A stretch of 64,000 nt of DNA from positions 1-64,000 of the forward strand of contig JAKPAC010000027.1 in NCBI GenBank assembly GCA_029779645.1. The letters run 5' to 3'. The notes under the pieces were generated by a model. It made no database searches. It worked only from the letters and a program-made list of their open reading frames with translations, and was not told the DNA's origin. A program made the position numbers and the translations under genes. The DNA comes from Actinomycetes bacterium. Its GTDB lineage: Bacteria; Actinomycetota; Actinomycetes; Actinomycetales; Microbacteriaceae. Below, in pieces: positions 1 through 6,992 of this stretch. Positions within the stretch are counted from its first letter, which is position 1; every line of letters starts with the position of its first letter.

Positions 1-1
1 C

Positions 2-166
2 GTCCTGGACCGTCGCGCCTGGACCACCCGGGAGCAACTCCGCATCGCGATCGTGACCTGGATCGAACGGACCTACCACCGCCGGCGCCGACAGGCCGCC
101 CTCGGGCGTTTGACGCCCGTCGAATTCGAGGTCATCATGAACACGCCAGCCGCACTGGCTGCGTGA
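2..166 (+). mobile_element. IS3-family transposase, C-terminal fragment (cut by window edge)
   Basis: The 54 codons up to the TGA at 164-166 read as the end of an IS3-type (rve) transposase. The helix ending in a tyrosine and a run of arginines (TYHRRRRQAALG) followed by LTPVEFE is the usual C-terminal signature of this family (YN..RRHSALG..SP.EFE). The start and the DDE catalytic residues lie outside the window. The element would cut and re-insert itself in partnership with an upstream OrfA that is not visible. It has inserted into the TnsB-like gene read on the opposite strand. Confidence 0.8.
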
Positions 167-173
167 CTACAAC

Positions 174-199
174 CTGTCACCTATCCGTGCAGCAGTCCC
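174..199 (+). repeat. Probable right terminal inverted repeat of the IS3-family element
   Basis: Eight bases after the transposase stop codon is a 26-bp stretch ending in AGCAGTCCC, the place where an IS3-family end is expected. The opposite-strand TnsB-like reading frame becomes unlike its family here and stops inside this repeat. The exact boundary and the target duplication cannot be fixed because the other end is outside the window. Confidence 0.5.
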
Positions 200-500
200 G
201 GCGTGGGCTCGCGGCAGTCGCGTCCATCGGAATTCCTCGGAACGCCTCAAGCAGGTGTTTCTCCATGTCGCGTACGTCGGTTGGCCAGTCGCCGTCACTC
301 GGTCGCAGTGGAAAGTCGCCGTCGCGTCGCGCGCTTCCGGCGTACGAGAGCAGCTCAGGGACCGACAGGACCAGCCAGTCGTCGGCGGTGCCATCGCGCC
401 GCAGCTTTGCTTCGGTACCGCGGCGGACTCCTTCCCATACCCAGGTTTCGCCATCGATATGAACGGCATCGCCAAGTCGAAGTTTGTGGTCGTCATGCAT
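177..500 (-). pseudogene. TnsB-like (Mu/Tn7-type) transposase, N-terminal fragment truncated by the IS element
   Basis: The frame starts ATG at 500 and overlaps the TnsA-like stop codon by 8 nt (ATGCATGA), so the two are translationally coupled. The first ~95 residues, beginning MHDDHKLRLGDAVHIDGE, match the short beta-rich start of actinobacterial rve/Mu-C transposases that accompany TnsA-like proteins. The helix-turn-helix and DDE core that should follow are missing: the frame runs into the IS3 end and stops at 177. The rest may lie on the far side of the IS, outside the window. The family assignment rests on position and the N-terminal pattern, so it is an inference. Confidence 0.6.
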
Positions 501-1410
501 CAGCCAGCGTTCCTTCCCGGACGCGCTCCGAGGACGTGTAGACGGTTTCGCTACTGAAGGTGGCGGCGAGATCGAGATCCAGAAGGCCGCGCCACGCGAG
601 GTTGTCAACCCATGCGCAGGCAAGAGGAGGACAGTCTGGCGACACGATCCGGCAAAGCTCGCCGCGGGTTCGGCCGCCGCGGGCGGCATCTAGTATCAGT
701 GCCTCGGTCCTCGCCGCCGGTCTGCAACGGTCGTGACGAGACACCGATATGCAGTCGAGGTTCCTTGTCGCTTGTGGATCGTGCCCGGTTAGCACGCGGT
801 ATTGCCATCCGAGCGCATTGCAGACCTTTGCTGTCTCGTCGAACTGGACACGGGCTTGGTCGTTGACGAGTCGGATGGGACGGACGTCGAACAGCCCGTA
901 GCTACCATCGGTGAACTGCGCCAGTAGATCGGGTACGTGCCAATGCCCGGACAGCCGCGATCCATGTCCGAACGCGATCGCCATCGGCTGCGCCCACAGT
1001 CGATCCACCTGACCGCCATAGTCCAGCCATAGCACCTCCCAGCGCTCCTCCTGCGACTCGCACCATATGTGGCTGCGCGAACGCTGCCAGTAGTAAAGGG
1101 CGCCGGTGAAGTAGTGCCGAACTCCCTTTGACGTGCGCACCAGCATTGGATCAATCGCGGACCAGTCTCGGTCACCGAGGTCCCGACCGACGGGCGCATA
1201 CTCCTGGTGGATTGTGGAGTCGTGTTCGCCGATGCGCGACACCCAGTGTGCCTCGGTGCCCGCCGAACGGCGTCGGGTCGTGATCCGCTTCGCGATGTCG
1301 ACCGGTCGCACCTGGATGCCTCCCACCGGGCCCGCAACGCTGCGCGCCTCTTGCTGATGCTCCCGCTGAGGAAGCGGAGCGGTCGGAGCCGCTTCGGCGT
1401 TTCGCTGCAT
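493..1410 (-). CDS. TnsA-like heteromeric transposase endonuclease subunit
   Basis: A 305-residue protein with a TnsA endonuclease-like core. The segment around residues 115-180 carries the restriction-fold catalytic pattern: E118 in WCESQEER, D161 in HVPDLLAQ and a strand ending FDVRP (D175, R177), where classical TnsA has E/D-x-K. Actinobacterial TnsA-like proteins commonly end this strand in DVRP. TnsA cuts the 5' ends of the transposon during cut-and-paste movement together with TnsB, whose truncated gene follows directly. The start at 1410 is 69 bp inside the transposon terminus. No clear ribosome binding site is seen, so a later in-frame start is possible. Confidence 0.75.
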   Translation of the reverse strand: MQRNAEAAPTAPLPQREHQQEARSVAGPVGGIQVRPVDIAKRITTRRRSAGTEAHWVSRIGEHDSTIHQEYAPVGRDLGDRDWSAIDPMLVRTSKGVRHYFTGALYYWQRSRSHIWCESQEERWEVLWLDYGGQVDRLWAQPMAIAFGHGSRLSGHWHVPDLLAQFTDGSYGLFDVRPIRLVNDQARVQFDETAKVCNALGWQYRVLTGHDPQATRNLDCISVSRHDRCRPAARTEALILDAARGGRTRGELCRIVSPDCPPLACAWVDNLAWRGLLDLDLAATFSSETVYTSSERVREGTLADA

Positions 1411-1412
1411 TC

Positions 1413-1479
1413 AGTGCAACGAGAACTTGAGCCAGTGCAACGAAAGGGCCTCAAGTGCAACGAGAACGCGTTCCCGACA
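1413..1479 (-). mobile_element. Terminus of a Tn7-like transposon with three TnsB-type binding repeats
   Basis: On the minus strand the element begins TGTCGGG at 1479. Moving inward are three copies of a GTTCTCGTTGCACT-type repeat, on the plus strand AGTGCAACGAGAAC at 1413-1426, a variant (AGTGCAACGAAAGG) at 1434-1447, and the exact sequence again at 1454-1467, spaced 21 and 20 bp. Short spaced repeats behind a TGT terminus are what TnsB-family transposases bind, and the TnsA-like gene starts immediately inside. The other end is beyond the left edge. Confidence 0.75.
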
Positions 1480-1488
1480 CAAGAGCTC

Positions 1489-1517
1489 TTGACATGAGCC
1501 CACCGCAGGCATAACGT
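1489..1517 (+). promoter_or_regulatory. Promoter of the arsR-SRPBCC operon
   Basis: A consensus -35 TTGACA (1489-1494) is followed after 17 bp by TAACGT (1512-1517). Transcription would start about 8 nt later, at or next to the ATG at 1526, giving a leaderless mRNA, which fits the absence of a Shine-Dalgarno sequence. The -35 box starts 10 bp outside the transposon terminus, so the insertion spared the promoter. Confidence 0.65.
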
Positions 1518-1518
1518 A

Positions 1519-1532
1519 CAACCAAATGGTTG
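1519..1532 (+). promoter_or_regulatory. Operator-like palindrome over the transcription/translation start
   Basis: CAACCA-AA-TGGTTG is a perfect 6-2-6 palindrome that contains the ATG of the ArsR-type gene. ACC-n-GGT palindromes are typical of ArsR-like repressors paired with SRPBCC genes, so autorepression is inferred: a bound dimer here would block the start site. Confidence 0.6.
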
Positions 1533-1882
1533 CACAAGTAGAACTCAACGATGCGGAGATCGACCGTGTCTTTCATGCACTGGCAACGTCGACCCGGCGC
1601 GACATCCTGCGCAGAACGATCGCACAGGAGCAGTCGGTCTCGACACTCGCTGCGGACTACGACATGTCGTTCGCGGCGGTGCAGAAGCATGTTGCCGTGC
1701 TCGAAGCCGCGAACCTCATCGTCAAACGCGCCGAAGGACGCGAGCGGCTTGTCCGCGCCAATCCCGAGATGATCGCCCATGCGCGGGCGCTCCTCGCCCA
1801 GTACGAAGCCATGTGGCGGTCGCGTATCGCCCGACTCGATGACCTTCTGGCTGAAGAAGCCACAACACCTGAAGGAGCATGA
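1526..1882 (+). CDS. ArsR-family winged-helix transcriptional repressor
   Basis: A 118-residue protein with the single winged-helix fold of the ArsR family. DRVFHALATSTRRDIL is the usual first helix, followed by the helix-turn-helix around residues 40-65 (LAADYDMSFAAVQKHVAVLE) and the wing near KRAEGRERLV. No cysteine pair for metal binding is present, so this is the non-metal subgroup that sits with SRPBCC genes. Its stop overlaps the next start as ATGA, so the two are coupled. It probably represses its own operon through the palindrome covering its start codon; the ligand is unknown. Confidence 0.9.
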   Translation: MVAQVELNDAEIDRVFHALATSTRRDILRRTIAQEQSVSTLAADYDMSFAAVQKHVAVLEAANLIVKRAEGRERLVRANPEMIAHARALLAQYEAMWRSRIARLDDLLAEEATTPEGA

Positions 1883-2865
1883 CCATGCCTGTCACCGACA
1901 TCACCACAGACACCGAGAACCTCACCATGACGGTCACCGCCGACTTCGCGGCATCCGTAGAGCGACTCTGGAACGCGTTCACCACACCCGCGCAGCTCGA
2001 GCGCTTCTGGGGCCCTCCGGGGTGGCCCGCCACCTTCACCGCGTGGGACCACACGGTCGGGGGCCGCGCGATCTACACGATGCACGGCCCGCGCGGCGAG
2101 ACGTCGACAGGCTCGTGGGAGTTTCTCGCCATCAACGAGCCGCGCAGCTTCGAAGTCATGGACACCTTCGCCGACGAGCACGGCAACGCCCTCGATGGCT
2201 TCCCCTCGATGCGCATGACATTCACGTTCGAGCGCACCGCTGAGGGCAGCCGCATGGTCAACACGAGCTACTTCACGTCGACCGAAGCCCTCGAGCAGGT
2301 CATTGCGATGGGGGCCGTCGAAGGCACCCGCATGGCGATGGCGCAGCTCGACGCAGTACTGCAGGATCTCCGCGACTACGCACAGGGCAAGGGCACGCGC
2401 GTCGAGCTGCTCGACGACACCCACGTGCGCATCACGCGTCTCGTCAATGGCCCACGCAAACTGGTGTGGCGCGCGCACCACGAACCCGAGCTGGTGCGCC
2501 AGTGGATGATCGGCCCCGACGGCTGGGAGATGACGGAGTGCGTTGCCGCAACCGAAGTCGGGGCATCGTTCCGCAACTCGTGGGCGCCGGTCGGCGACAC
2601 CGAGGGTGAGCCGTTCGGATTCGAAGGCGAGGTGCTCCTGTTCGATGCGCCGCGTCGTGCGGTCACGACCGAGCGCATGCAGGGCATGCCGACCGAGACG
2701 CTCAACGACCTCAACCTGTACGAGGAGGACGGCGCGACGCTCATCACGGTGCTCATCGAGTACCCCGACAAGGAGACCCGCGACATGATCCTCGCGACCG
2801 GAATGGCCGACGGCATGGAGGCCTCGTACGCTCGCCTTGAGCGCACCGTGCTTCAGCACGCATGA
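1879..2865 (+). CDS. Two-domain SRPBCC (AHSA1-type) protein
   Basis: A 328-residue protein made of two START/AHSA1-like domains, about residues 10-170 and 175-325. Each has the family opening of a strand followed by an aromatic-rich helix (VERLWNAFTTPAQLERFWGPPGW in the first, KLVWRAHHEPELVRQWMIGPDGW in the second). Most partners of ArsR repressors have one such domain, so this is a tandem form. The fold is a hydrophobic ligand-binding cup; no catalytic residues are recognised. It overlaps arsR by 4 nt, and a 12-bp hairpin follows its stop. Confidence 0.85.
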   Translation: MTMPVTDITTDTENLTMTVTADFAASVERLWNAFTTPAQLERFWGPPGWPATFTAWDHTVGGRAIYTMHGPRGETSTGSWEFLAINEPRSFEVMDTFADEHGNALDGFPSMRMTFTFERTAEGSRMVNTSYFTSTEALEQVIAMGAVEGTRMAMAQLDAVLQDLRDYAQGKGTRVELLDDTHVRITRLVNGPRKLVWRAHHEPELVRQWMIGPDGWEMTECVAATEVGASFRNSWAPVGDTEGEPFGFEGEVLLFDAPRRAVTTERMQGMPTETLNDLNLYEEDGATLITVLIEYPDKETRDMILATGMADGMEASYARLERTVLQHA

Positions 2866-2872
2866 GCCGCAC

Positions 2873-2903
2873 GAAGCCGGCCGATGCCATGTCGGCCGGC
2901 TTC
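2873..2903 (+). terminator. Hairpin after the SRPBCC gene
   Basis: Perfect 12-bp stem GAAGCCGGCCGA/TCGGCCGGCTTC with a 7-nt loop, 7 nt after the stop codon. There is no T-tract. Confidence 0.6.
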
Positions 2904-3316
2904 GGCGTGGTCGGCGAGCGCAGCGCGGGAGCGCGGCGACTCGGATGCGACGCGCCAGCAGCCGGGGTGGGAATCGGGTGAGTCGCCGGGTGACCCCTCG
3001 GGTGAGCCAGCGACCTCCCACCCCGGGCATACCGCCGAAAACCAGGATTGACCGGCAGTTCCTTGCCGCGAATGATGACGATGTGCACCTCGACATCGGG
3101 GGATCTTTGCCATAGCGTGCAAGCACCGCCGCCTGAGGCGGAGTGCACGTTTCGCTCGAGCCGGATACGCTCCCCGCGCGACCGGCCACCCTGGCATCCC
3201 GCCACACCAGCCCACCCCAACGGGCCGACGAGCGTGACGCCGCACGAGGATCCGGAACCCAGACTCCGGCTTCCCGAATGCAGATGGACCACACCTGATC
3301 CCCACAGGAGGTCGTC
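2904..3316. other. Intergenic stretch without a supported gene
   Basis: Short overlapping frames here have no recognisable content. The sequence CGGGTGA occurs three times at exact 12-bp steps (2975, 2987, 2999). A CCGCC-TGA-GGCGG hairpin lies near 3131. A ribosome binding site AGGAGG (3306-3311) at the right end serves the next gene. A promoter is not evident. Confidence 0.5.
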
Positions 3317-3595
3317 ATGGCTCACCCCACCGCACGCTGGCTGAGCGCCGGCGCCTGCACACTGCTGCTGTGCGCCGGCGTGCTCACCGCCGAGCTCCAG
3401 CTCCGCTCCCTGCACGCGACCCACGATGCCGCCGCCGCCGCAGTCGCGATCGGCGAACGCGCACTCGATCAGCTCCAGGGCGACAATGCAGCGCTGTCCG
3501 AGCAGATCGAGGCAGCGCGAGCCGCCGCGGCCGCACGCGAGGCATCCCTCGCCTCGACAGAGGGCATGCTGCCCGCCGAGGACGCAGCGCCGTGA
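3317..3595 (+). CDS. Small membrane-anchored or secreted coiled-coil protein, function unknown
   Basis: 92 residues, with AGGAGG 5 nt before the ATG. An N-terminal hydrophobic segment (residues ~8-25, ACTLLLCAGVLTA) can act as a signal anchor. It is followed by a helical stretch rich in Ala, Gln, Glu and Leu (residues 30-80) that looks like a coiled coil. It overlaps the next gene by 4 nt (GTGA), and the N-terminal half of that protein has the same layout, so the two may form a complex outside the membrane. I do not recognise a family. Confidence 0.65.
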   Translation: MAHPTARWLSAGACTLLLCAGVLTAELQLRSLHATHDAAAAAVAIGERALDQLQGDNAALSEQIEAARAAAAAREASLASTEGMLPAEDAAP

Positions 3596-4536
3596 GCCGA
3601 ACCATCCGTCGGGTGCTCGCGGTCGCAAGTGCGGCGGCCCTCCTGCTGGGTGGCGCCGCGCTGGAACGGCGCGACGCGCTCGTCACCGACATCCGCGCGC
3701 ACGATGCACAGACCGCAGCCCTCGCCGGGCGCATCGCGAGCGAGGAGCGCACGGGCGTCGAGCTCGCCTCTGCGCTGGCCGAGCAGCGGGCGCGGGTCGA
3801 GCTGGGCGACACGCTGCTGGCCGCGCGCGAGCCGTTTCTTGCGGCGGTGGCCGAGTTCGGTGCGGCACTCGAGAGCGCGCAAGGCCGCGTGGATGCCACG
3901 ACCCAGGTGCAGCTCGTGACCGGCGCGCAGCACGCGGTGCTCGCCGAGCGCGAGCGGCCCGGGGCGATTGCCGAGGCGACCGAGACGGTCACCGCCGCCG
4001 CGGGCACGCTGCGTGCGGAGGTGCAGGCGCACGAGGAGGAGCAGCGCCGGCTCGCGGAGGCCGCAGCGGCCGCAGCCGCCTCGGCCCGGGGCCGCGGCCC
4101 ATCGGGCGGCGCGGGCCCGGGCGCGCGCTCGGGCGCGGCATCCACCCCGTCTGTCGGGGGCGACGCCGTCGCCCGGGGGCGGGGCGCGCTCGCGCAGCTC
4201 GGCGGCGGGCACATCGCAGTGCGCGCCTACGACGGCAACTGCCAAGGCCGCTATGCCGACGCGTGCTCGTACTCATCCGGATACATCGCGGTCGCGCCGG
4301 CGATCGCCGACTACAGCCAGGGCCGGCTGCTGTGGGCCATGGCCCACGAGTTCGCGCACCAGGTGCAGTTCGGCGTGTGGGCCCCGCTGCAGCGCTCCGA
4401 AACGTTCGGCGCCCTGTTCGGCGGAAACGTGGAGTCGCTCGCCAACTGCATGGCCGCGGCGCGCGGCTACGGCTCGTGCTCTGGCGCACAGCTCGATTTC
4501 GCGAATGCGGTGTGGGGTCGGCGCGTCCCGCATTAG
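3592..4536 (+). CDS. Putative secreted zinc metallopeptidase with coiled-coil N-terminus
   Basis: 314 residues from a GTG that overlaps the previous stop (GTGA). Residues 8-23 form a signal or anchor segment, residues 25-165 a long Ala/Glu/Arg-rich coiled coil, and 166-200 a Gly/Pro/Ser-rich linker. The C-terminal domain carries HEFAH (252-256), an HExxH zinc motif, and a downstream NVESLANC (E281) that could give the third ligand, similar in shape to the E-x-x-AD-C segment of neutral zinc metallopeptidases. Cys217/225 and Cys286/296 could form disulfides. Activity is inferred from motifs only. It is probably expressed with the small protein upstream. Confidence 0.7.
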   Translation: MSRTIRRVLAVASAAALLLGGAALERRDALVTDIRAHDAQTAALAGRIASEERTGVELASALAEQRARVELGDTLLAAREPFLAAVAEFGAALESAQGRVDATTQVQLVTGAQHAVLAERERPGAIAEATETVTAAAGTLRAEVQAHEEEQRRLAEAAAAAAASARGRGPSGGAGPGARSGAASTPSVGGDAVARGRGALAQLGGGHIAVRAYDGNCQGRYADACSYSSGYIAVAPAIADYSQGRLLWAMAHEFAHQVQFGVWAPLQRSETFGALFGGNVESLANCMAAARGYGSCSGAQLDFANAVWGRRVPH

Positions 4537-4658
4537 CACGTGGGCGCTTCCGCCTGGGTGGGGGCACCCACGCGTTGGCGAAGATTTCTTCTAGAGGAGT
4601 TATCCACAGGCGCTTCGCTTCTCGATAGAATGTCCGTGGCTGCCGCCAGACTTGGGGC

Positions 4659-4850
4659 ATGAATCCCACCAGGGCTGGTGACGGCTTCTGGCGACTCGAG
4701 TACACGGGCGTCGAAGGCCCGAACGGCGAGGCCATCGTCGCCGAGCAGCCTCGCTGCGCTGCCGATGCGCTCACTCAGCTGGCCGACATCGCCCAGGCCT
4801 GGAGCGAACACGCAGCGAAGCGCTCGGGCGACGTCGCGCCGGGCGCCTAG
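4659..4850 (+). CDS. Small hypothetical protein
   Basis: 63 codons starting ATG after a weak purine stretch (TTGGGGC). The product, beginning MNPTRAGDGFWRLEY, has a plausible short alpha/beta composition with an acidic C-terminal helix (ALTQLADIAQAWSEHAAK). It overlaps the convergent glycerophosphodiesterase gene by 4 nt at the stop codons. No family is recognised, and it could be spurious. Confidence 0.4.
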   Translation: MNPTRAGDGFWRLEYTGVEGPNGEAIVAEQPRCAADALTQLADIAQAWSEHAAKRSGDVAPGA

Positions 4851-5890
4851 CGCCCCGGCGCGCGGCGGAAGAACTCGACGCCGAGGTCGGCGTGGTCGAC
4901 GAAGACGCCGTCGACGCCGCTGTCTCGGATGATCGCCCACTCCGACTCGTAGTCGCCGAACGCGGCACGGCCGCCGCGGGCACGGAACGCGGTGTCGAGA
5001 AACTGATTCTCGGGCCGGAGCGTCCAGGTGAACACCTGCAGCCCGCGGGCGTGCGCGGCGGCCACGAGCGGTGATGGCGCGCCGTGCTCGACACGCCGGT
5101 CGTCGCCATGGGCATCGCGATCGGGCTCGAGGAGCATCCGCTTCGCGACGCTGATGCCGTCGACCTGCCCGACGAGCTCGTCGAGTCCCGCCGGAGTGGC
5201 CCAGTGCCGGTAGCTCGCCGCCCGGGGGCCCAGGGCCAGCACCTGGTCGAACGGGCGGCCGGCGCCCTCGAGCAGATAGATGTAGGTGCCGGGGATGCCG
5301 AGTGCCCGCAGCTGCCCGAGCACCGTCTGCTCGAACGACTCGACCACGAGCGGCAGCTCGCCGCTCCCCCAGCCCGCCTCGGCGAGCTCGGCGGCCAGCA
5401 GCGGGGCGGTGCCGAGGCCGATGCCCTCGAAGTAGCTCGCATGCTTCACCTCGACGACCACGCCGATGCGGCGGCCCTGCTCGAGTCCCGCGGCGCGTAC
5501 CAGATCGAGCACGTCGCGCAGGCGCAGCAGCGGCTGCTGGTCGTCGAAGCTCGCGCTCGAGGGCCGAATCTGCGGCAGGCGCTCGCGGCAGCGCAGAGTA
5601 GCGAGCTCTTCCCAAGTGAAATCCTCGGTGAACCAGCCCGTCAGGGCCGAGCCATCCACCTTCTTCGTCGTGCGCCGCGCGGCGAACTCGGGGCGATCGG
5701 CGACATCCGTGGTGCCCGAGATCTCGTTCTCGTGCCGCACGACGAGCACGCCGTCCTTCGAGACGACGACGTCCGGCTCGACCGCGTCTACGCCCATCGC
5801 GAGCGCGAGGTCGTACGCCGAGCGAGAGTGCTCCGGGCGATAGCCGGACGCGCCGCGGTGGCCGATCACGAGCGGCTGGCGTCGATGCAT
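4847..5890 (-). CDS. Glycerophosphodiester phosphodiesterase
   Basis: 347 residues with a GDPD TIM-barrel. HRGASGYRPEHS at 11-22 gives the catalytic H11 and metal-binding E20; DAVEPDVVVSKDG gives E38 and D40, and H53 is the second general acid/base histidine. These are the standard active-site positions of the family, which hydrolyses glycerophosphodiesters to glycerol-3-phosphate and an alcohol. The length fits the GlpQ-like long form. No signal peptide is evident, so it is probably cytoplasmic. The ATG at 5890 is preceded by TACGCT and 6 nt, suggesting leaderless translation. Confidence 0.92.
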   Translation of the reverse strand: MHRRQPLVIGHRGASGYRPEHSRSAYDLALAMGVDAVEPDVVVSKDGVLVVRHENEISGTTDVADRPEFAARRTTKKVDGSALTGWFTEDFTWEELATLRCRERLPQIRPSSASFDDQQPLLRLRDVLDLVRAAGLEQGRRIGVVVEVKHASYFEGIGLGTAPLLAAELAEAGWGSGELPLVVESFEQTVLGQLRALGIPGTYIYLLEGAGRPFDQVLALGPRAASYRHWATPAGLDELVGQVDGISVAKRMLLEPDRDAHGDDRRVEHGAPSPLVAAAHARGLQVFTWTLRPENQFLDTAFRARGGRAAFGDYESEWAIIRDSGVDGVFVDHADLGVEFFRRAPGR

Positions 5891-5896
5891 GCCTCA

Positions 5897-5902
5897 AGCG
5901 TA
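5897..5902 (-). promoter_or_regulatory. -10 box of a leaderless gene (glycerophosphodiesterase)
   Basis: TACGCT on the minus strand followed by exactly 6 nt and the ATG at 5890. The nearest purine run (GAGG) touches the start codon and cannot serve as a ribosome binding site. Confidence 0.5.
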
Positions 5903-5980
5903 ATGAGTGGATGCGGCCGCCACGCGCGAGTTCGTAGTGCTCTCCCAGCGAACAGCCCGGTCTCGACACGCCGAACCCGT

Positions 5981-5986
5981 TATCGT
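5981..5986 (+). promoter_or_regulatory. Candidate -10 box upstream of the Bax inhibitor-1 gene
   Basis: TATCGT lies about 49 nt before the ATG at 6035. A matching -35 is not clear. Confidence 0.3.
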
Positions 5987-6034
5987 TGGAGCAAGACCCG
6001 TGTTCAACCACCGCTTTGGAGTGTGAGCGACCTC

Positions 6035-6919
6035 ATGGCCCTCGACAACCCCGCATTCAACCGCCCGGCGTTCCAGGATCCCGCCGCCAACCGCGGTGGT
6101 GCCCAGGCCGGGCTCAGCGACCCGTACCTCGCGCACGGGCAGACCAACGCCGCCCAGACCGCGCAGCTTGACAGCATGTACGCGGTGCCGCCGGCCGGCG
6201 CCGTGAACACCGACCGCATGACGGTCGAAGACACCGTGTGGAAGACCGTCGCCCTGTTCGCGGCGCTGCTCGTCACCGCCGTCGTCGGCTGGGTCTGGAC
6301 CCTCTCGACCGTCGCGACCAGCGGCCCCAACATGGCGCCGTGGCTGATCGGCATGATCGGCGGCTTCGTGCTCGCCATGGTCAACATCTTCAAGAAGCAG
6401 CCGAGCGTTCCCCTGATCGTGGCGTACGCCGCATTCCAGGGCCTGTTCGTCGGCGGCATCTCGGCATACTTCGAGTTCCTGTTCCCCGGCATCGTGATGC
6501 AGGCGACCCTCGCGACCCTCGCGGTCGTCGGCGTGACCCTCGCGCTGTTCGCGAACGGCAAGATCCGCGCCTCGAAGAAGGCCACCAAGATCTTCATGAT
6601 CGCGATGATCGGCTACGCCGTCTTCTCGCTCCTGAACCTCATCCTGATGTGGACGAATGTCATCCCCGCGGGCATGATGTTCGGCATCCACAGCGAGCCG
6701 AGCTTCCTGTTCGGCATCCCGTGGGGCGTCATCATCGGCGTCCTCGTCGTGATCATGGCCGCCTACTCGCTCGTGCTCGACTTCGACATGGTGCAGCGCG
6801 GCGTCCGCAACGGCGCCCCGCGCAAGATGGCCTGGACCGCCGCCTTCGGCATCATGGTCACCGTCATCTGGCTGTACGTCGAGATCCTTCGCATCCTCGC
6901 GATCCTGCGCAACAACTGA
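6035..6919 (+). CDS. Bax inhibitor-1/YccA family membrane protein
   Basis: 294 residues: a hydrophilic Pro/Ala/Gln-rich N-terminus of about 65 residues, then seven hydrophobic segments typical of the BI-1 (TMBIM) family. The stretch SLVLDFDMVQRGVRNGAP near residue 245 is the conserved acidic motif between the last two membrane helices. Members are inner-membrane proteins linked to calcium leak and stress in a few bacteria; the role here is unknown. ATG 6035 is preferred, and an in-frame GTG at 6023 would add four residues. A GC hairpin follows, facing the convergent glycosyltransferase. Confidence 0.88.
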   Translation: MALDNPAFNRPAFQDPAANRGGAQAGLSDPYLAHGQTNAAQTAQLDSMYAVPPAGAVNTDRMTVEDTVWKTVALFAALLVTAVVGWVWTLSTVATSGPNMAPWLIGMIGGFVLAMVNIFKKQPSVPLIVAYAAFQGLFVGGISAYFEFLFPGIVMQATLATLAVVGVTLALFANGKIRASKKATKIFMIAMIGYAVFSLLNLILMWTNVIPAGMMFGIHSEPSFLFGIPWGVIIGVLVVIMAAYSLVLDFDMVQRGVRNGAPRKMAWTAAFGIMVTVIWLYVEILRILAILRNN

Positions 6920-6920
6920 C

Positions 6921-6978
6921 GCCGCAGGGCCTGCGGCTCAGCGCGAGAACGGGTGTCGCCTTCGGGCGGCGCCCGTTC
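6921..6978 (+). terminator. Two hairpins between convergent genes
   Basis: A 7-bp hairpin GCCGCAG/CTGCGGC (6921-6937) is followed by a longer imperfect one with outer arms GAACGGG/CCCGTTC (6947-6978) and GTCGTTT behind it. They can end the BI-1 transcript and, on the other strand, the glycosyltransferase transcript. Confidence 0.55.
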
Positions 6979-6992
6979 GTCGTTTCCGGCCG

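Noticed and set aside
2837..3115. Plus-strand frame overlapping the SRPBCC 3' end and the hairpin
   Set aside because: It crosses a terminator-like hairpin, has no ribosome binding site and no recognisable content.
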